Shown here one piece after another: positions 51,915 through 61,528 of a stretch of 64,000 nucleotides of DNA. The DNA is taken from positions 117,422 to 181,421 of the forward strand of contig JAZOCE010000002.1 in assembly GCA_045596365.1 (NCBI GenBank), given 5' to 3'. Source of the stretch: RGIG4079 sp045596365 (lineage in GTDB: Bacteria; Bacteroidota; Bacteroidia; Bacteroidales; Muribaculaceae). Each line of letters starts with the position of its first letter. The first letter of the stretch is position 1. Position numbers and translations under genes: made by a program. The notes under the pieces were generated by a model. It saw nothing but the letters and a program-made list of their open reading frames with translations, had not been told where the DNA came from and ran no database searches.

Positions 51915-53351
51915 TTAAGCACGTTGACGTCGCTTTCTTCTATCAATAAGATATGCGACAAAAAGCGACATTATAGGACTCAAGTAATTAAATACGCAAT
52001 AGGGTAAATATGTGAGTGTAGCGACACCCAACACCGTTGACTGCGTTACGCCACATGAGTTCCATGGAATAAGCACCGAAGTTACCGAAATTGAATCCTC
52101 AAGTGAACGGCTTAGCAATCGAGGCTCCAAGCCGTTATTTTTATATAAATTCTTAAATACATTACCACCGAGAATTATTGAAAGATACTGATCTCCTGTA
52201 CACGAGTTAAAGAATAGTCCACAACCAATAGTTGCTCCCACGATTGACTTCACCGAATGTAATTTACGGGTAAAAGCATGTGTTATCGAGGCTATCATAC
52301 CACTACCAATCATCATGCCCCCAAATGTCATTGCACACACAACGAGATAAATCGTAGGCAACATACCCTCAATTCCTCCCGTTGCAACAAGGGCGTTTAA
52401 CGCCTCATTTCCTGTATCTATAGAGGTTTCAGTAAATAATACTTTTATTGCTGCCAACAACACATTTACATCAATAGCATTTGCAATCTGAGGTTGCCAC
52501 ACAAACATTCCAATAAGTCCCATTGTCGTACTAATGGTAAGTGTTACAAGTGTTTTTATTCTGAACACAATTAGTACACATGTTACTGCGGGGATAATCA
52601 TTGTCCACGGAGAGATATTAAACGACTCGTGTAAATATGTAACCATTTCTTCTGAATGGCTAAACTCTGTTGTAGGGATTGCCATTCCTACAATTAGATA
52701 TACCAACAATGCTATTCCCATTGAGGGGATAGTCGTTACCATTAGATACCTAATGTGAGCAAACATATCAACACCACACGATGATGATGCAAGTACCGTA
52801 GTGTCTGATAGTGGCGATACCTTATCGCCAAAGTATGATCCTGAAATTATCGCTCCGGCAATCCATCCGACATCATAGCCAAGCGCAGTTCCAATCCCCA
52901 TAAAGGCAATTCCCAAAGTTGCAATTGTAGTCCAAGATGTTCCACTTAACACCGAAACGACCGAACAAATCGCACATGTCAAAAATAGGAACAATTTTGG
53001 GTTTAATATCTCCAAGCCATAACAGATGAGAGATGGCACAACGCCACTCATCATCCATGTTGCCGATACAGTTGCTATAGAAATCAAAACAGGAATTGCA
53101 GGAATTGTTTGGGTTGCACTCTTCTTCAAACCTCTTAATAATTGCTTATAAGAACATTTGTATCCTATCATTGCAATTAAGGCAGTCAGTACTGCTGCAC
53201 CAAACAAGATATAATGAGTAACCGACAATGCATCGTCGGCACCACGCGATATTATAACTCCTACTATTGCTATTAACAATATTGTTATCGGAATAAGCGA
53301 TACTAAAAACGGAGGACGATGAGCCTCTTTATTTTTCTTATTTTCGTTCAA
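51915..53351 (-). CDS. NhaC-type Na+/H+ antiporter
   Basis: A 478-residue membrane protein with 11-12 hydrophobic helices. SGTSWTTIATLGIAFMGIGTALGYDVGWIAGAIISGSYFGDKVSPLSDTTVLASSSCGVD is the conserved NhaC core, and TGDQYLSIILGGN and ISVTSVLIPWNSCGV occur near the C-terminus. Probably exchanges Na+ (or malate/lactate in some relatives) for protons. TAACTTTG at 53377-53384 on the minus strand is its -7 box. Confidence 0.9.
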   Translation of the reverse strand: MNENKKNKEAHRPPFLVSLIPITILLIAIVGVIISRGADDALSVTHYILFGAAVLTALIAMIGYKCSYKQLLRGLKKSATQTIPAIPVLISIATVSATWMMSGVVPSLICYGLEILNPKLFLFLTCAICSVVSVLSGTSWTTIATLGIAFMGIGTALGYDVGWIAGAIISGSYFGDKVSPLSDTTVLASSSCGVDMFAHIRYLMVTTIPSMGIALLVYLIVGMAIPTTEFSHSEEMVTYLHESFNISPWTMIIPAVTCVLIVFRIKTLVTLTISTTMGLIGMFVWQPQIANAIDVNVLLAAIKVLFTETSIDTGNEALNALVATGGIEGMLPTIYLVVCAMTFGGMMIGSGMIASITHAFTRKLHSVKSIVGATIGCGLFFNSCTGDQYLSIILGGNVFKNLYKNNGLEPRLLSRSLEDSISVTSVLIPWNSCGVTQSTVLGVATLTYLPYCVFNYLSPIMSLFVAYLIDRRKRRQRA

Positions 53352-53415
53352 TTTTCAATTTATTTCTAAATGGGTGCAAAGTTACTCATTTTATATCAAG
53401 CTCAGCCAATTTATT

Positions 53416-53446
53416 TTTGATATTTAAAATTTTTATTCTAATTTTG
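53416..53446 (+). promoter_or_regulatory. promoter of the cobalamin-uptake locus
   Basis: TTTG (53416-53419), 19-bp spacer, TAATTTTG (53439-53446), just upstream of the riboswitch. Confidence 0.75.
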
Positions 53447-53454
53447 TCGCTGTA

Positions 53455-53635
53455 TTGGTGCGAAAGCCCGCTCGGGGTTATTTCGCTTAATAGGGAATCA
53501 GGTGCAAATCCTGGACAGTCCCGCTGCTGTGAGTTTCACATTGCATCGCCGACATTCTCTACGCCACTGAGACATGAGCATCTTGGGAAGGCAGTCGGTC
53601 GATGGAAACGAGTCAGAAGACCTGCCATACAATTA
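53455..53635 (+). promoter_or_regulatory. cobalamin riboswitch
   Basis: Conserved B12 elements appear in order: GCGAAAGCCCGCTCGG, then AGGGAATCAGGTGCAAATCC, GACAGTCCCGCTGCTGTGA, GCCACTG, TTGGGAAGGC and the B12-box-like GAGTCAGAAGACCTGCC (53612-53628). It should sense adenosyl- or related cobalamin and turn off the downstream uptake genes. Confidence 0.95.
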
Positions 53636-53676
53636 ATTTATTTCAATAGCTTACGAGGAATGAGCTTTGAAAAGTC

Positions 53677-53704
53677 AAGACAATTGTAACGCTGTCTTCT
53701 TTTT
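53677..53704 (+). terminator. expression-platform terminator of the cobalamin riboswitch
   Basis: AAGACA (53677-53682) pairs with TGTCTT (53693-53698), followed by C and five T. GTCTTCT (53694-53700) can instead pair with AGAAGAC (53617-53623) of the B12 box, a possible antiterminator. Confidence 0.55.
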
Positions 53705-53798
53705 AATCTTTTCTGCCCAACGTATAAAGCGTTGTTGTATATAGGCTTTTCTGTAGCCTATTCCCCATAAGCTATTTTAACTGTAATAATACATTAAA

Positions 53799-55841
53799 AT
53801 GGCTAAAAAGTTACCATTAAAGTCTCTATTCATTACGTTAGGATTGGCAGTTTGTGTTAATTCCTATTCAAAATCGCGCCTTGATAGTATTCAGAAATTG
53901 CCTGAAGTGGTTGTTAAAGCGCAATCTTACAAAGAGGTTATTCCGGCACAGAAACTTAATGGGAAACAACTTGAAGCGCTTAACAGTCATTCTGTTGCAG
54001 ATGCTGTGCGTTATTTCTCAGGTATCCAAATTAAAGACTATGGCGGGGTAGGAGGCATTAAAACTGTAGATATTCGCAGTATGGGAACAAATCACATGGG
54101 TGTATTCTATGATGGAATCCAGCTCGGTAATGCTCAAAACGGACAAATTGACCTTGGGAAATTCTCTCTTGATAACATTGAAGAAATTTCGTTATACAAC
54201 GGACAGAAAAGCGATATTTTTCAACCCGCAAAAGATTTCGGCTCAGCCGGAACTTTATACTTAAAAACTCGCCGTCCATCATTTCATAATGGGAAAACCT
54301 ATAATCTCAAGACAATATTCCGCACCGGATCTTTCGGATTAGTCAATCCATCTTTTTTATACGAACAAAAATTAAGCTCAACCATTAATCTATCACTTAA
54401 TACAGAATACATCAATGCCAACGGCAAGTATAAATTTAGGTATAAAAAAGTATTTAGTGACGGAACACTCGCATGGGACACAACTGCGACTCGTCAAAAC
54501 GGGGATATTGAATCACTACGTTTAGAGGCTGCCATATTTGGCAGATTAAATACCGGACAATGGAACTTAAAATTTTATTATTATGATTCAGAAAAAGGCA
54601 TCCCCGGTGCCATTGTAAATAATGTTTGGAAAAATTCACAACGTCAGTGGGATAGGAACTTTTTTACGCAAGGAAGCTTTCAAAAACAATTTGGAGACAG
54701 CTACGAACTACTAATCAACGCAAAATATGCTCGTGATTATATGCGTTATCTAAATCCTGATACTACGTTGATGTACATTGACAATAAATTTTGGCAAGAC
54801 GAAATTTACATTTCTGCGGCAAATAAATATTCGATACAAAAAAATTGGGATGTAAATCTATCATTAGATTATCAATGGAATACACTTGATGCAACACTTA
54901 CAAACTTTGCTTCGCCCACTCGCAACACTTTACTAATCGCTTTAGCCACGAGTTTACGATGGAACAGAGTAAAAGCGTTGGCAAGTGTTTTGGGTACGTT
55001 TGTTTCAGACAAAAGTATTGCTTCATCAGGAACAGGAAGTGTTTCAAAAATATCTAAACGACAAAATGAACTCACTCCTGCCTTGTTTCTATCATACCAA
55101 CCGTCTAATAATTTACCACTAAACATCAGAGCTTTTTATAAACGTATTTTCCGCATGCCAACGTTTAATGATTTATACTATACTGACATTGGTAATGCTG
55201 ATCTCAATCCGGAATTTGTTGACCAATACAATGTTGGCCTACTTTATTCTGATTATTTTGATGGTTTTGTGAGTCGCATACTACTGAAATCTGATGTTTA
55301 TTATAATTATGTCAAAGATAAGATTATAGCCGTACCTAAAGGGACCGGACAATACCGCTGGATGATGATGAACATCGGCATAGGGAAAATCAGAGGCATT
55401 GACGTAAATATCCAAAGTGATTTCAGAGTTTTCAGAAAAGCAAAATTCAGTCTTAATCTCAATTATACTTATCAAAAGGCTCAAGACTACTCCGACCCTA
55501 CAGACAACGAGCCGGAAGCCGGCACATACAAGGGACAAATTGCTTATATTCCATGGCATAGCGGCTCTGTTGTAGCAAGTGCCAACTGGAAATGTTTTGA
55601 TTTGAATTATAGTTTCATTTATGTCGGAGAACGTTACCATAACTCTTCCAACATTCGAGCCAATTATGAACAGCCGTGGTACACGCATGATATATCGGGT
55701 TGTTATCGATTCAAGTTCAGTAAAATGCAAGTTTCTGCAACTTTGGAAGTTAACAACCTGCTAAATCAATATTACGATGTTATTATGAACTATCCGATGC
55801 CGGGACGCAATTATAAGTTAATCTTAAAGTTTGAAATATGA
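53799..55841 (+). CDS. btuB: TonB-dependent cobalamin receptor (BtuB-like)
   Basis: A 680-residue outer-membrane receptor. Signal peptide, then a TonB-box-like LPEVVVKAQSYKE near residues 34-46, plug domain (LNSHSVADAVRYFSGIQIKDYGGVGGIKTVDIRSMGTNHMGVFYDGIQLGNAQNGQIDL), and a 22-strand barrel to the terminal LILKFEI. The upstream B12 riboswitch and the following BtuG-like gene, overlapping by 4 bp, support cobalamin (or cobinamide) as substrate. Inner-membrane btuFCD genes are not in the window. Confidence 0.9.
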   Translation: MAKKLPLKSLFITLGLAVCVNSYSKSRLDSIQKLPEVVVKAQSYKEVIPAQKLNGKQLEALNSHSVADAVRYFSGIQIKDYGGVGGIKTVDIRSMGTNHMGVFYDGIQLGNAQNGQIDLGKFSLDNIEEISLYNGQKSDIFQPAKDFGSAGTLYLKTRRPSFHNGKTYNLKTIFRTGSFGLVNPSFLYEQKLSSTINLSLNTEYINANGKYKFRYKKVFSDGTLAWDTTATRQNGDIESLRLEAAIFGRLNTGQWNLKFYYYDSEKGIPGAIVNNVWKNSQRQWDRNFFTQGSFQKQFGDSYELLINAKYARDYMRYLNPDTTLMYIDNKFWQDEIYISAANKYSIQKNWDVNLSLDYQWNTLDATLTNFASPTRNTLLIALATSLRWNRVKALASVLGTFVSDKSIASSGTGSVSKISKRQNELTPALFLSYQPSNNLPLNIRAFYKRIFRMPTFNDLYYTDIGNADLNPEFVDQYNVGLLYSDYFDGFVSRILLKSDVYYNYVKDKIIAVPKGTGQYRWMMMNIGIGKIRGIDVNIQSDFRVFRKAKFSLNLNYTYQKAQDYSDPTDNEPEAGTYKGQIAYIPWHSGSVVASANWKCFDLNYSFIYVGERYHNSSNIRANYEQPWYTHDISGCYRFKFSKMQVSATLEVNNLLNQYYDVIMNYPMPGRNYKLILKFEI

Positions 55842-56983
55842 AAAAAATAATACTCGCAATTTTTACTCTGTCTGTGATTATCTCTTGTAGACACGATGAT
55901 GAAATTTTCATACCCGAAAGTTTAAGCGTATCAACTCCGGAGTTTACAAGCATAAAAGGATTTTATTTACTTAATGAAGGTAATATGGGGAGTAATAAAA
56001 GTACACTCGATTACTACGATTGTACAACCGGGATATATACTCGCAACATTTATGGCAACGCAAATCCTAACGTTCCCAAGGAAATGGGAGACGTAGGCAA
56101 CGATCTTGCCATTTATGGCAACCGATTGTATGCGATTATTAACTGCTCCAATAAAGTCGAGGTAATGGACGTTGCAACCACAAAGCGTATAGGGCAAATT
56201 GAGATTCCAAATTGCCGATATATTAAATTCCATAAAGGATATGCCTATGTAACGTCATATGCCGGTCCGGTTGAAATTAATCCCGACTACCAACAAATTG
56301 GTTATGTAGCTAAAGTTGATACAACGACATTGGAAGTCGTTGATCGTTGCTTAGTCGGCTTTCAACCCGATGGTATAGAAATTGTCGAAGACAAAATTTA
56401 TGTTGCAAACTCAGGCGGTTATATGGTACCAAATTATGAAAATACTGTTTCAGTTATCGATATTAATACATTTGAGGAAACTAATCGGATTGGAGTTGCT
56501 GTTAATCTGCATTATGTTTTAGCCGATCGTCATGGCTGCTTATGGATTTCTTCAAGAGGCGACTATTACGAAACTCCTTCACGCTTGTATTGCTATGATG
56601 TACGCAAAAAACGTTTAGTTGCTGCTCTTGACGTACCTGTTTCTGATATGTGCATTCAAGGTGATTCTATTTACATAGTAAGCGCCGGTTGGAGTCATAT
56701 ATCTTCTTCCTATAGTATAACTTATGCAATAGTAGATGTCAATCTGAAAGAAAAGATTACCGATAACTTTATTACTGACGGCACAGAATCAAAAATAAAA
56801 ATGCCGTATAGCGTAGCCGTAAATCCAATTACAAAAGATATTTATATAACAGATGCAAAAAATTATGTCAATCCGGGCACTTTATATTGTTTCGATCGAG
56901 ACGGTGTATTGAAATGGAATGTACGCACAGGAGACATTCCTGCACATTTTGCTTTTGTAGGTGAACAATCAATTAGTAATTAA
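55838..56983 (+). CDS. btuG: BtuG-like surface beta-propeller lipoprotein (YncE/DUF5074)
   Basis: A 381-residue lipoprotein: signal KKIILAIFTLSVIISC, then a seven-bladed propeller starting GFYLLNEGNMGSNKSTLDYYD with repeated blade endings (VEVMDVATTKRIGQIEI; VSVIDINTFEETNRI; TLYCFDRDGVLKW). BtuG proteins of Bacteroides are surface B12-binding partners that cap BtuB; order and overlap with btuB match that arrangement. The gene symbol rests on context and family, not on binding data. Confidence 0.85.
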   Translation: MKKIILAIFTLSVIISCRHDDEIFIPESLSVSTPEFTSIKGFYLLNEGNMGSNKSTLDYYDCTTGIYTRNIYGNANPNVPKEMGDVGNDLAIYGNRLYAIINCSNKVEVMDVATTKRIGQIEIPNCRYIKFHKGYAYVTSYAGPVEINPDYQQIGYVAKVDTTTLEVVDRCLVGFQPDGIEIVEDKIYVANSGGYMVPNYENTVSVIDINTFEETNRIGVAVNLHYVLADRHGCLWISSRGDYYETPSRLYCYDVRKKRLVAALDVPVSDMCIQGDSIYIVSAGWSHISSSYSITYAIVDVNLKEKITDNFITDGTESKIKMPYSVAVNPITKDIYITDAKNYVNPGTLYCFDRDGVLKWNVRTGDIPAHFAFVGEQSISN

Positions 56984-56999
56984 CAATATTAATCTCAGT

Positions 57000-58082
57000 A
57001 TGAAAAAAATTACATTAGCATTAGGAGTGATTGTGATTGCCTTTTCTGTAAAGGCAAACAATCCTTATATCTCCAAAGTGTATGATTATTTGCCAGCTCC
57101 CGGACAGTTTGTCAACGAAATGCCTGAATTTGAAGAGGGAGACACAAAAGCCAATATTTTGGCTAAAGTGGAAGAACAAATTTGTGGCAGTGAAAACGAT
57201 GGAGCTGCTCCGGGTATGATTACGCTCGGCTCATTCGGTGGTTACGTCATATTTGGTTTTAATCACCCCGTTGTGAATGTCGCAGGCAAATATGATTTCA
57301 AAATCTACGGCAACGCTTTTAAGTCAAATCAAGCATCAGACGGTGGCAGTTGTGAACCGGGGATTGTTATGGTGAGTCAAGACACCAATTGCAATGGAGT
57401 TCCCGATGATGAATGGTACGAACTCGCAGGCAGTGAATATAGCAAACCCGAAACCACTCATTTTTATAAAATCACTTATTACAAACCTGATGCCAACAGG
57501 ACAATTAATGCCGATCCTGATCCGAATTATAATTACATAAATGATCGTACTTATGTAAAATGGGAAGACAACCAAAATGAAACGGGATATGTAATGCGTA
57601 ATGTTTATCACCGACAATCTTATTGGCCGGAATGGATTGATGATACTACTATCACGTTTGAAGGGACTCGACTTGCCGACAACGCTTATGATCAAAGCGG
57701 AAATGGTTCATACTACGTTCAACGATTTTATGACTGGGGATATGCCGATAATCAACCAAACGCCGAAGCCCCTGGATTTAAAATTGATTGGGCTGTGGAT
57801 GCTGATGGCAATTCCGTCACCCTTACACATATCGACTTCATAAAAGTTTATAGTGCAGTAAACCAATATTGTGGATGGATAGGAGAAACTTCAACCGAAG
57901 TTTGTGGTGGCGAAGATCTTCATCCTAATGCTGATATAGCGGGGATTGCCGATATAATTCTTGACAATGATTTTCAAGTTGAATACTATAATTTACAAGG
58001 TATTAAAATTGAGAATCCTTCTAATGGCATATTCATCAAACGACAAGGACCTAAAACTACTAAAATCATTATTTCACAATAA
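57000..58082 (+). CDS. surface protein of the cobalamin locus, with C-terminal sorting-like tail
   Basis: A 360-residue protein started at ATG 57000 (MKKITLALGVIVIAFSVKA signal peptide). Beta-rich body with GAAPGMITLGSFGGYVIFGFNHPVVNVAGKYDFKIYGNAF, ASDGGSCEPGIVMVSQDTNCNGVPDDEWYELAGSEY (a Ca-binding-like DxNxNGxPDDEW loop). The last 40 residues (VEYYNLQGIKIENPSNGIFIKR) look like a T9SS-type sorting tail. Cell-surface proteins of this kind accompany btuB-btuG in Bacteroidetes; some may correspond to cobalamin-binding BtuH, which I cannot confirm. Confidence 0.72.
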   Translation: MKKITLALGVIVIAFSVKANNPYISKVYDYLPAPGQFVNEMPEFEEGDTKANILAKVEEQICGSENDGAAPGMITLGSFGGYVIFGFNHPVVNVAGKYDFKIYGNAFKSNQASDGGSCEPGIVMVSQDTNCNGVPDDEWYELAGSEYSKPETTHFYKITYYKPDANRTINADPDPNYNYINDRTYVKWEDNQNETGYVMRNVYHRQSYWPEWIDDTTITFEGTRLADNAYDQSGNGSYYVQRFYDWGYADNQPNAEAPGFKIDWAVDADGNSVTLTHIDFIKVYSAVNQYCGWIGETSTEVCGGEDLHPNADIAGIADIILDNDFQVEYYNLQGIKIENPSNGIFIKRQGPKTTKIIISQ

Positions 58083-58094
58083 CTCATTACAAAT

Positions 58095-59798
58095 ATGAAA
58101 AAGATTATTTTTTTGATGGCATTTTTAGCCACGACTATTACAAGTATGGCTCAATTCTCAAATGGGAGCTTTTTATTAACCGAAGGACAGTATGGCTCTT
58201 CTTCAGGCGGTTTGTTCTGGCTTGACCCCGAAACCGGGTCATTGGGCTCATCTGTATCACAAGAAGTTAATGGTGCGGGCTATGGCGAGACTTCGCAATT
58301 TGCAACTATCTATGGAGATAAATTGTATGTTACATCAAAGCAGGCTGGTAGTTATGGAGGAGGCCTGTTGACAGTTGCTGATGCCGCAACCGCAAAAAAC
58401 ATATATATTTTCAGCAGTTTGTCTGATGACGGACACAATTATGATGGTCGTGCATTTTGCGGAGTGACTGAATCCAAAGGTTACATGGGTACATCTAATG
58501 GTATCTTTGTGATTGATCTTGAAAATAATCAAGTCGTCAAATTAATCGAAGGTTCCGACTGTGGCTATGGCGTTGGTGAGGCGATTGACGGAGGTTATTA
58601 TCAATATGATGTGTATTATCATCAGATTGGTTCAATGGTGCGTGTCGGAGATTGCGTTTTTGCATCAAAACAAAACGAGGGAATTCTTGTCATTGATATT
58701 GCAACCGACGAAATTATTTACACTATTTCTGCCGAAAATTTTGGAGGATCTTTCGGTGAACTTATACAATCTAAAGACGGAATGTTGTGGACAACAGCGT
58801 GTGCAACTGAAAATTACAGCTACGACCAAACTCCGGAGCTCAACAAATTAGTTATGATAGACCCATATACATGTGAAGCCATTGAAATACCGACTGAGCA
58901 CAAAGTTTCGGTGTCTTGGGCTACTTGGCGTCATGGAATGATGCAAGCATGTGAACATTCCAATAAAATCCTTTGGAAAGATGTCTGCTATTTTGATTGG
59001 ATGATGTACGAGCAAGTTGGCGCACCTCAAATCCTTTATTATGATATTGAAACCGGGGAAGAAGGCGTTTTTGTCGATTTGACAACAATAAACCCTGATT
59101 ATTCCATTTATGCCGGCTTTAGCGTAGACCCTGAAACCGACAATGTATATGTCCCCGTAGCAAGTAATTCCGGTTATGGTCCATGGTTTTTGTTGGTGTT
59201 TGATCCGCAAGGTACATTAATCGGAGAACCGATTTCAATTCCTATCGGTGATTGGAGCGACTATCCATCTATGGCTTTATTTACCGATGATTACACTCCA
59301 GAGTTCACATTGGATGATAAATATATCCTTGACGTGAATGACAAAATAGAATTTAATCTTGCCGACATTGTTTCCGACAAAGATAATGCCCAAAACGGCA
59401 TTATCGTAGATATTCTCAATGTTGAGAATCCTGAAATTGCGACTGCAGAAATTGCCGACAACAAATTAACTCTTTGGATGAAAGGTCAAGGCTTGACAAC
59501 TATTACATTAAAAGCGTTGTCAAATGGCAAGTCAACAACAAAAACCATTACTCTTAGCGAATCAGGCACTACCGACATTGAATCGGTAGGAATGTTCAAT
59601 TCTCAATTATTCTATCGCAACAGCTCCTTAAATGTTATTAATAGCGCTGGTAGCTATGTGACAATATATAACACTTCCGGAAATCAACTTTATAAACACC
59701 AAATCAATAGTAATAATTTCTCTATGCCTCTCAATCTCTGTCCTGGTATATATATCGTGGCAGTTAATGGAAAAATGCTAAAAATCGCTATTCAATAA
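58095..59798 (+). CDS. DUF5074-like beta-propeller protein with C-terminal sorting domain
   Basis: A 567-residue exported protein: signal peptide (IIFLMAFLATTITSMAQ), propeller-type repeats from GSFLLTEGQYGSSSGGLFWLDPETG to residue ~400 (GNGYMGTSNG-like turns, ILVIDIATDEIIYTI, LVMIDPYTCEAIEI), a beta-sandwich domain, and a type A sorting tail (NVINSAGSYVTIYNTSGNQLYKH...LCPGIYIVAV). It is a second, larger relative of the BtuG-like protein with a different anchoring mode. It starts 12 bp after the previous gene and ends the locus. Confidence 0.78.
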   Translation: MKKIIFLMAFLATTITSMAQFSNGSFLLTEGQYGSSSGGLFWLDPETGSLGSSVSQEVNGAGYGETSQFATIYGDKLYVTSKQAGSYGGGLLTVADAATAKNIYIFSSLSDDGHNYDGRAFCGVTESKGYMGTSNGIFVIDLENNQVVKLIEGSDCGYGVGEAIDGGYYQYDVYYHQIGSMVRVGDCVFASKQNEGILVIDIATDEIIYTISAENFGGSFGELIQSKDGMLWTTACATENYSYDQTPELNKLVMIDPYTCEAIEIPTEHKVSVSWATWRHGMMQACEHSNKILWKDVCYFDWMMYEQVGAPQILYYDIETGEEGVFVDLTTINPDYSIYAGFSVDPETDNVYVPVASNSGYGPWFLLVFDPQGTLIGEPISIPIGDWSDYPSMALFTDDYTPEFTLDDKYILDVNDKIEFNLADIVSDKDNAQNGIIVDILNVENPEIATAEIADNKLTLWMKGQGLTTITLKALSNGKSTTKTITLSESGTTDIESVGMFNSQLFYRNSSLNVINSAGSYVTIYNTSGNQLYKHQINSNNFSMPLNLCPGIYIVAVNGKMLKIAIQ

Positions 59799-59831
59799 TT
59801 TCCATACTTCAAAACACTCTTTTCATTTTGG

Positions 59832-59865
59832 GGCGACGCATCGTGATTGATGTGTCGCCTATTTT
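59832..59865 (+). terminator. terminator of the cobalamin locus
   Basis: GGCGACGCATC (59832-59842) pairs with GATGTGTCGCC (59849-59859), one G-T pair, followed by TATTTT. Confidence 0.75.
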
Positions 59866-59873
59866 GTTAAAAA

Positions 59874-59905
59874 TTTGTGCAAACTCAACAAAAACATTAC
59901 CTTTG
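59874..59905 (+). promoter_or_regulatory. promoter of ssrA
   Basis: TTTG (59874-59877), 20-bp spacer, TACCTTTG (59898-59905). Confidence 0.75.
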
Positions 59906-59932
59906 TGTTATAATTATACATTACATCATCAT

Positions 59933-60332
59933 GGGGTTGATTGGCTTTGACAGCGTGTAGAGGTGGTGTGTAAGCATGCAGAGCAATGATGGCTACGCTC
60001 TTTAATCTGGGACATCAAAATTTTAAATGGCGAAAATAACTACGCTCTTGCTGCCTAATCGAAGTACAGTAGATTGCGCTTAATCTCCGCAACAGTTGCA
60101 GAGACAAGACATCGCCCGATTGTCTTTTTCCCGAGACGGATCGACAAGGCGGTGCAGGTAAATCGGGAATGGGAAACCAAGTGCCTCGCGCGGTTTCCGA
60201 GACTTTAGAGGCTAAGGTTGTGATTGGTGGTCTCTTGCCTGTCGCTCCCCTACAATCAAGTAGAGACTAAGCATGTAGAAAGCTCATTAGTTCCACGTTT
60301 GGACGAGGGTTCAATTCCCTCCAACTCCACCA
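59933..60332 (+). ncRNA. ssrA: transfer-messenger RNA (tmRNA)
   Basis: A 400-nt tmRNA. 5' GGGGTTG pairs with 3' CAACTCC, followed by A and encoded CCA (60330-60332); the T-arm GAGGGTTCAATTCCCTC is clear. The tag frame (60029-60058) reads GENNYALAA then TAA, to be added after the initial Ala carried by tmRNA. It rescues stalled ribosomes and marks products for proteolysis. Confidence 0.98.
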
Positions 60333-60336
60333 ATAA

Positions 60337-60370
60337 CAACAGCAGGTATCAGAATTGATACCTGCTGTTG
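60337..60370. terminator. perfect 15-bp hairpin between ssrA and the convergent gene
   Basis: CAACAGCAGGTATCA (60337-60351) and TGATACCTGCTGTTG (60356-60370), loop of 4. Confidence 0.88.
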
Positions 60371-60372
60371 AT

Positions 60373-61491
60373 TTATTCCTCCATCTCTAAAGGGATCGCT
60401 GCTCGCGTATGTTCACAGTCTTCATCTTTAGTTGTTTGATATTTCTTTATCTTGAATTCTCGAATTTTATTTAGCATAATTTTAATTGTACGTTCACTAA
60501 TTTTTTTTGATACCTCTTTAGTCAACATTATTTTAAACTGAACAACCTTTCCTTCCGGATTCCACACTATATCAATATATCCATATTTGCCTAATGTCTT
60601 TATTGAAGGATTATTTTTCTCTATAATCTTATTTAAGTCTTTATTTTTCTTTTCAATATATTTTTCACCATAAAAATATCGTTTATCAATATACTCAATG
60701 TCTGTTATAGGAATACTATCATATTGCGTGTTTCCATCCCAATAATATAACACATCTCCATTCGGTTGATGCCTTTCTATTAACTTTTTAGTTGTATCGC
60801 CATTATACATTCTTAATGTTAAATTCTTTACTCCATCCTCTAAAAATTTAATTAGTTTAGGCAAGTCTTTTATAACATCTTTAATTTCACATCCTACGCC
60901 TAATGAATTAGAAACAATGCTTAGACTTCCTCTCCAATTATAACTTTCTTCATTATAGTCCAACCACATTATAATTGCTCTATCCAAATCTATATCTTTT
61001 CGATATAGAATTTCCTCGGAATTCTCATATAATGATTTATTCACATATTCATTAATCTTTATAAATGCATTAATTAGCGAAACGGCATCCTCAATTAATA
61101 GATATCCTATTATACTATTACCCGAATATGGATCAGCCTTAATAATTAATCTATAATACTTTTCGCCAGTATACATATTTGTCAATTCTACTGGTTTCAA
61201 AATTAACGTAGCCCCTGACAAATTGAATACGCTTTCATCATTAAACCATGTAAACAAAGCCGGTGCTCCGGATAACGAGTCTAAACTTAACTCAATTTCT
61301 GAAATATCTATTTCAATTGAATCCGAATTGATTTTATCACGTTTTTGTGATAAAATCTCATCTTCAGACAATATCTCATCAATCTCCTGTGGAACTTGAT
61401 TATCGCTTTTGGGAGCACTTTGATTTGCGGTAAATGCGGAAATAAATGTTACCGCTAATAAGAGCATTAATACATATCTTTTTATTATCAT
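60373..61491 (-). CDS. exported hypothetical protein with TonB-C-like C-terminus
   Basis: A 372-residue protein with a signal peptide (YVLMLLLAVTFISAFTA). It is acidic near the N-terminus (EIDEILSEDEILSQ), AT-rich in codon use, and ends with GYIDIVWNPEGKVVQFKIMLTKEVSKKISERTIKIMLNKIREFKIKKYQ, which resembles the beta-alpha-beta layout of TonB C-terminal-like domains. No confident family. A TAACTTTG -7 box on the minus strand is at 61518-61525, with a run of nine G (minus strand) 17 bp upstream. Confidence 0.6.
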   Translation of the reverse strand: MIIKRYVLMLLLAVTFISAFTANQSAPKSDNQVPQEIDEILSEDEILSQKRDKINSDSIEIDISEIELSLDSLSGAPALFTWFNDESVFNLSGATLILKPVELTNMYTGEKYYRLIIKADPYSGNSIIGYLLIEDAVSLINAFIKINEYVNKSLYENSEEILYRKDIDLDRAIIMWLDYNEESYNWRGSLSIVSNSLGVGCEIKDVIKDLPKLIKFLEDGVKNLTLRMYNGDTTKKLIERHQPNGDVLYYWDGNTQYDSIPITDIEYIDKRYFYGEKYIEKKNKDLNKIIEKNNPSIKTLGKYGYIDIVWNPEGKVVQFKIMLTKEVSKKISERTIKIMLNKIREFKIKKYQTTKDEDCEHTRAAIPLEMEE

Positions 61492-61495
61492 GATT

Positions 61496-61528
61496 TTGTA
61501 ACTTTGTTCAGTATTTACAAAGTTACAA
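61496..61528. repeat. 11-bp inverted repeat containing opposed -7 boxes
   Basis: TTGTAACTTTG (61496-61506) and CAAAGTTACAA (61518-61528), each containing TAACTTTG in opposite orientation. The minus-strand copy fits the gene at 60373-61491; the other may be fortuitous or an operator half. Confidence 0.45.
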
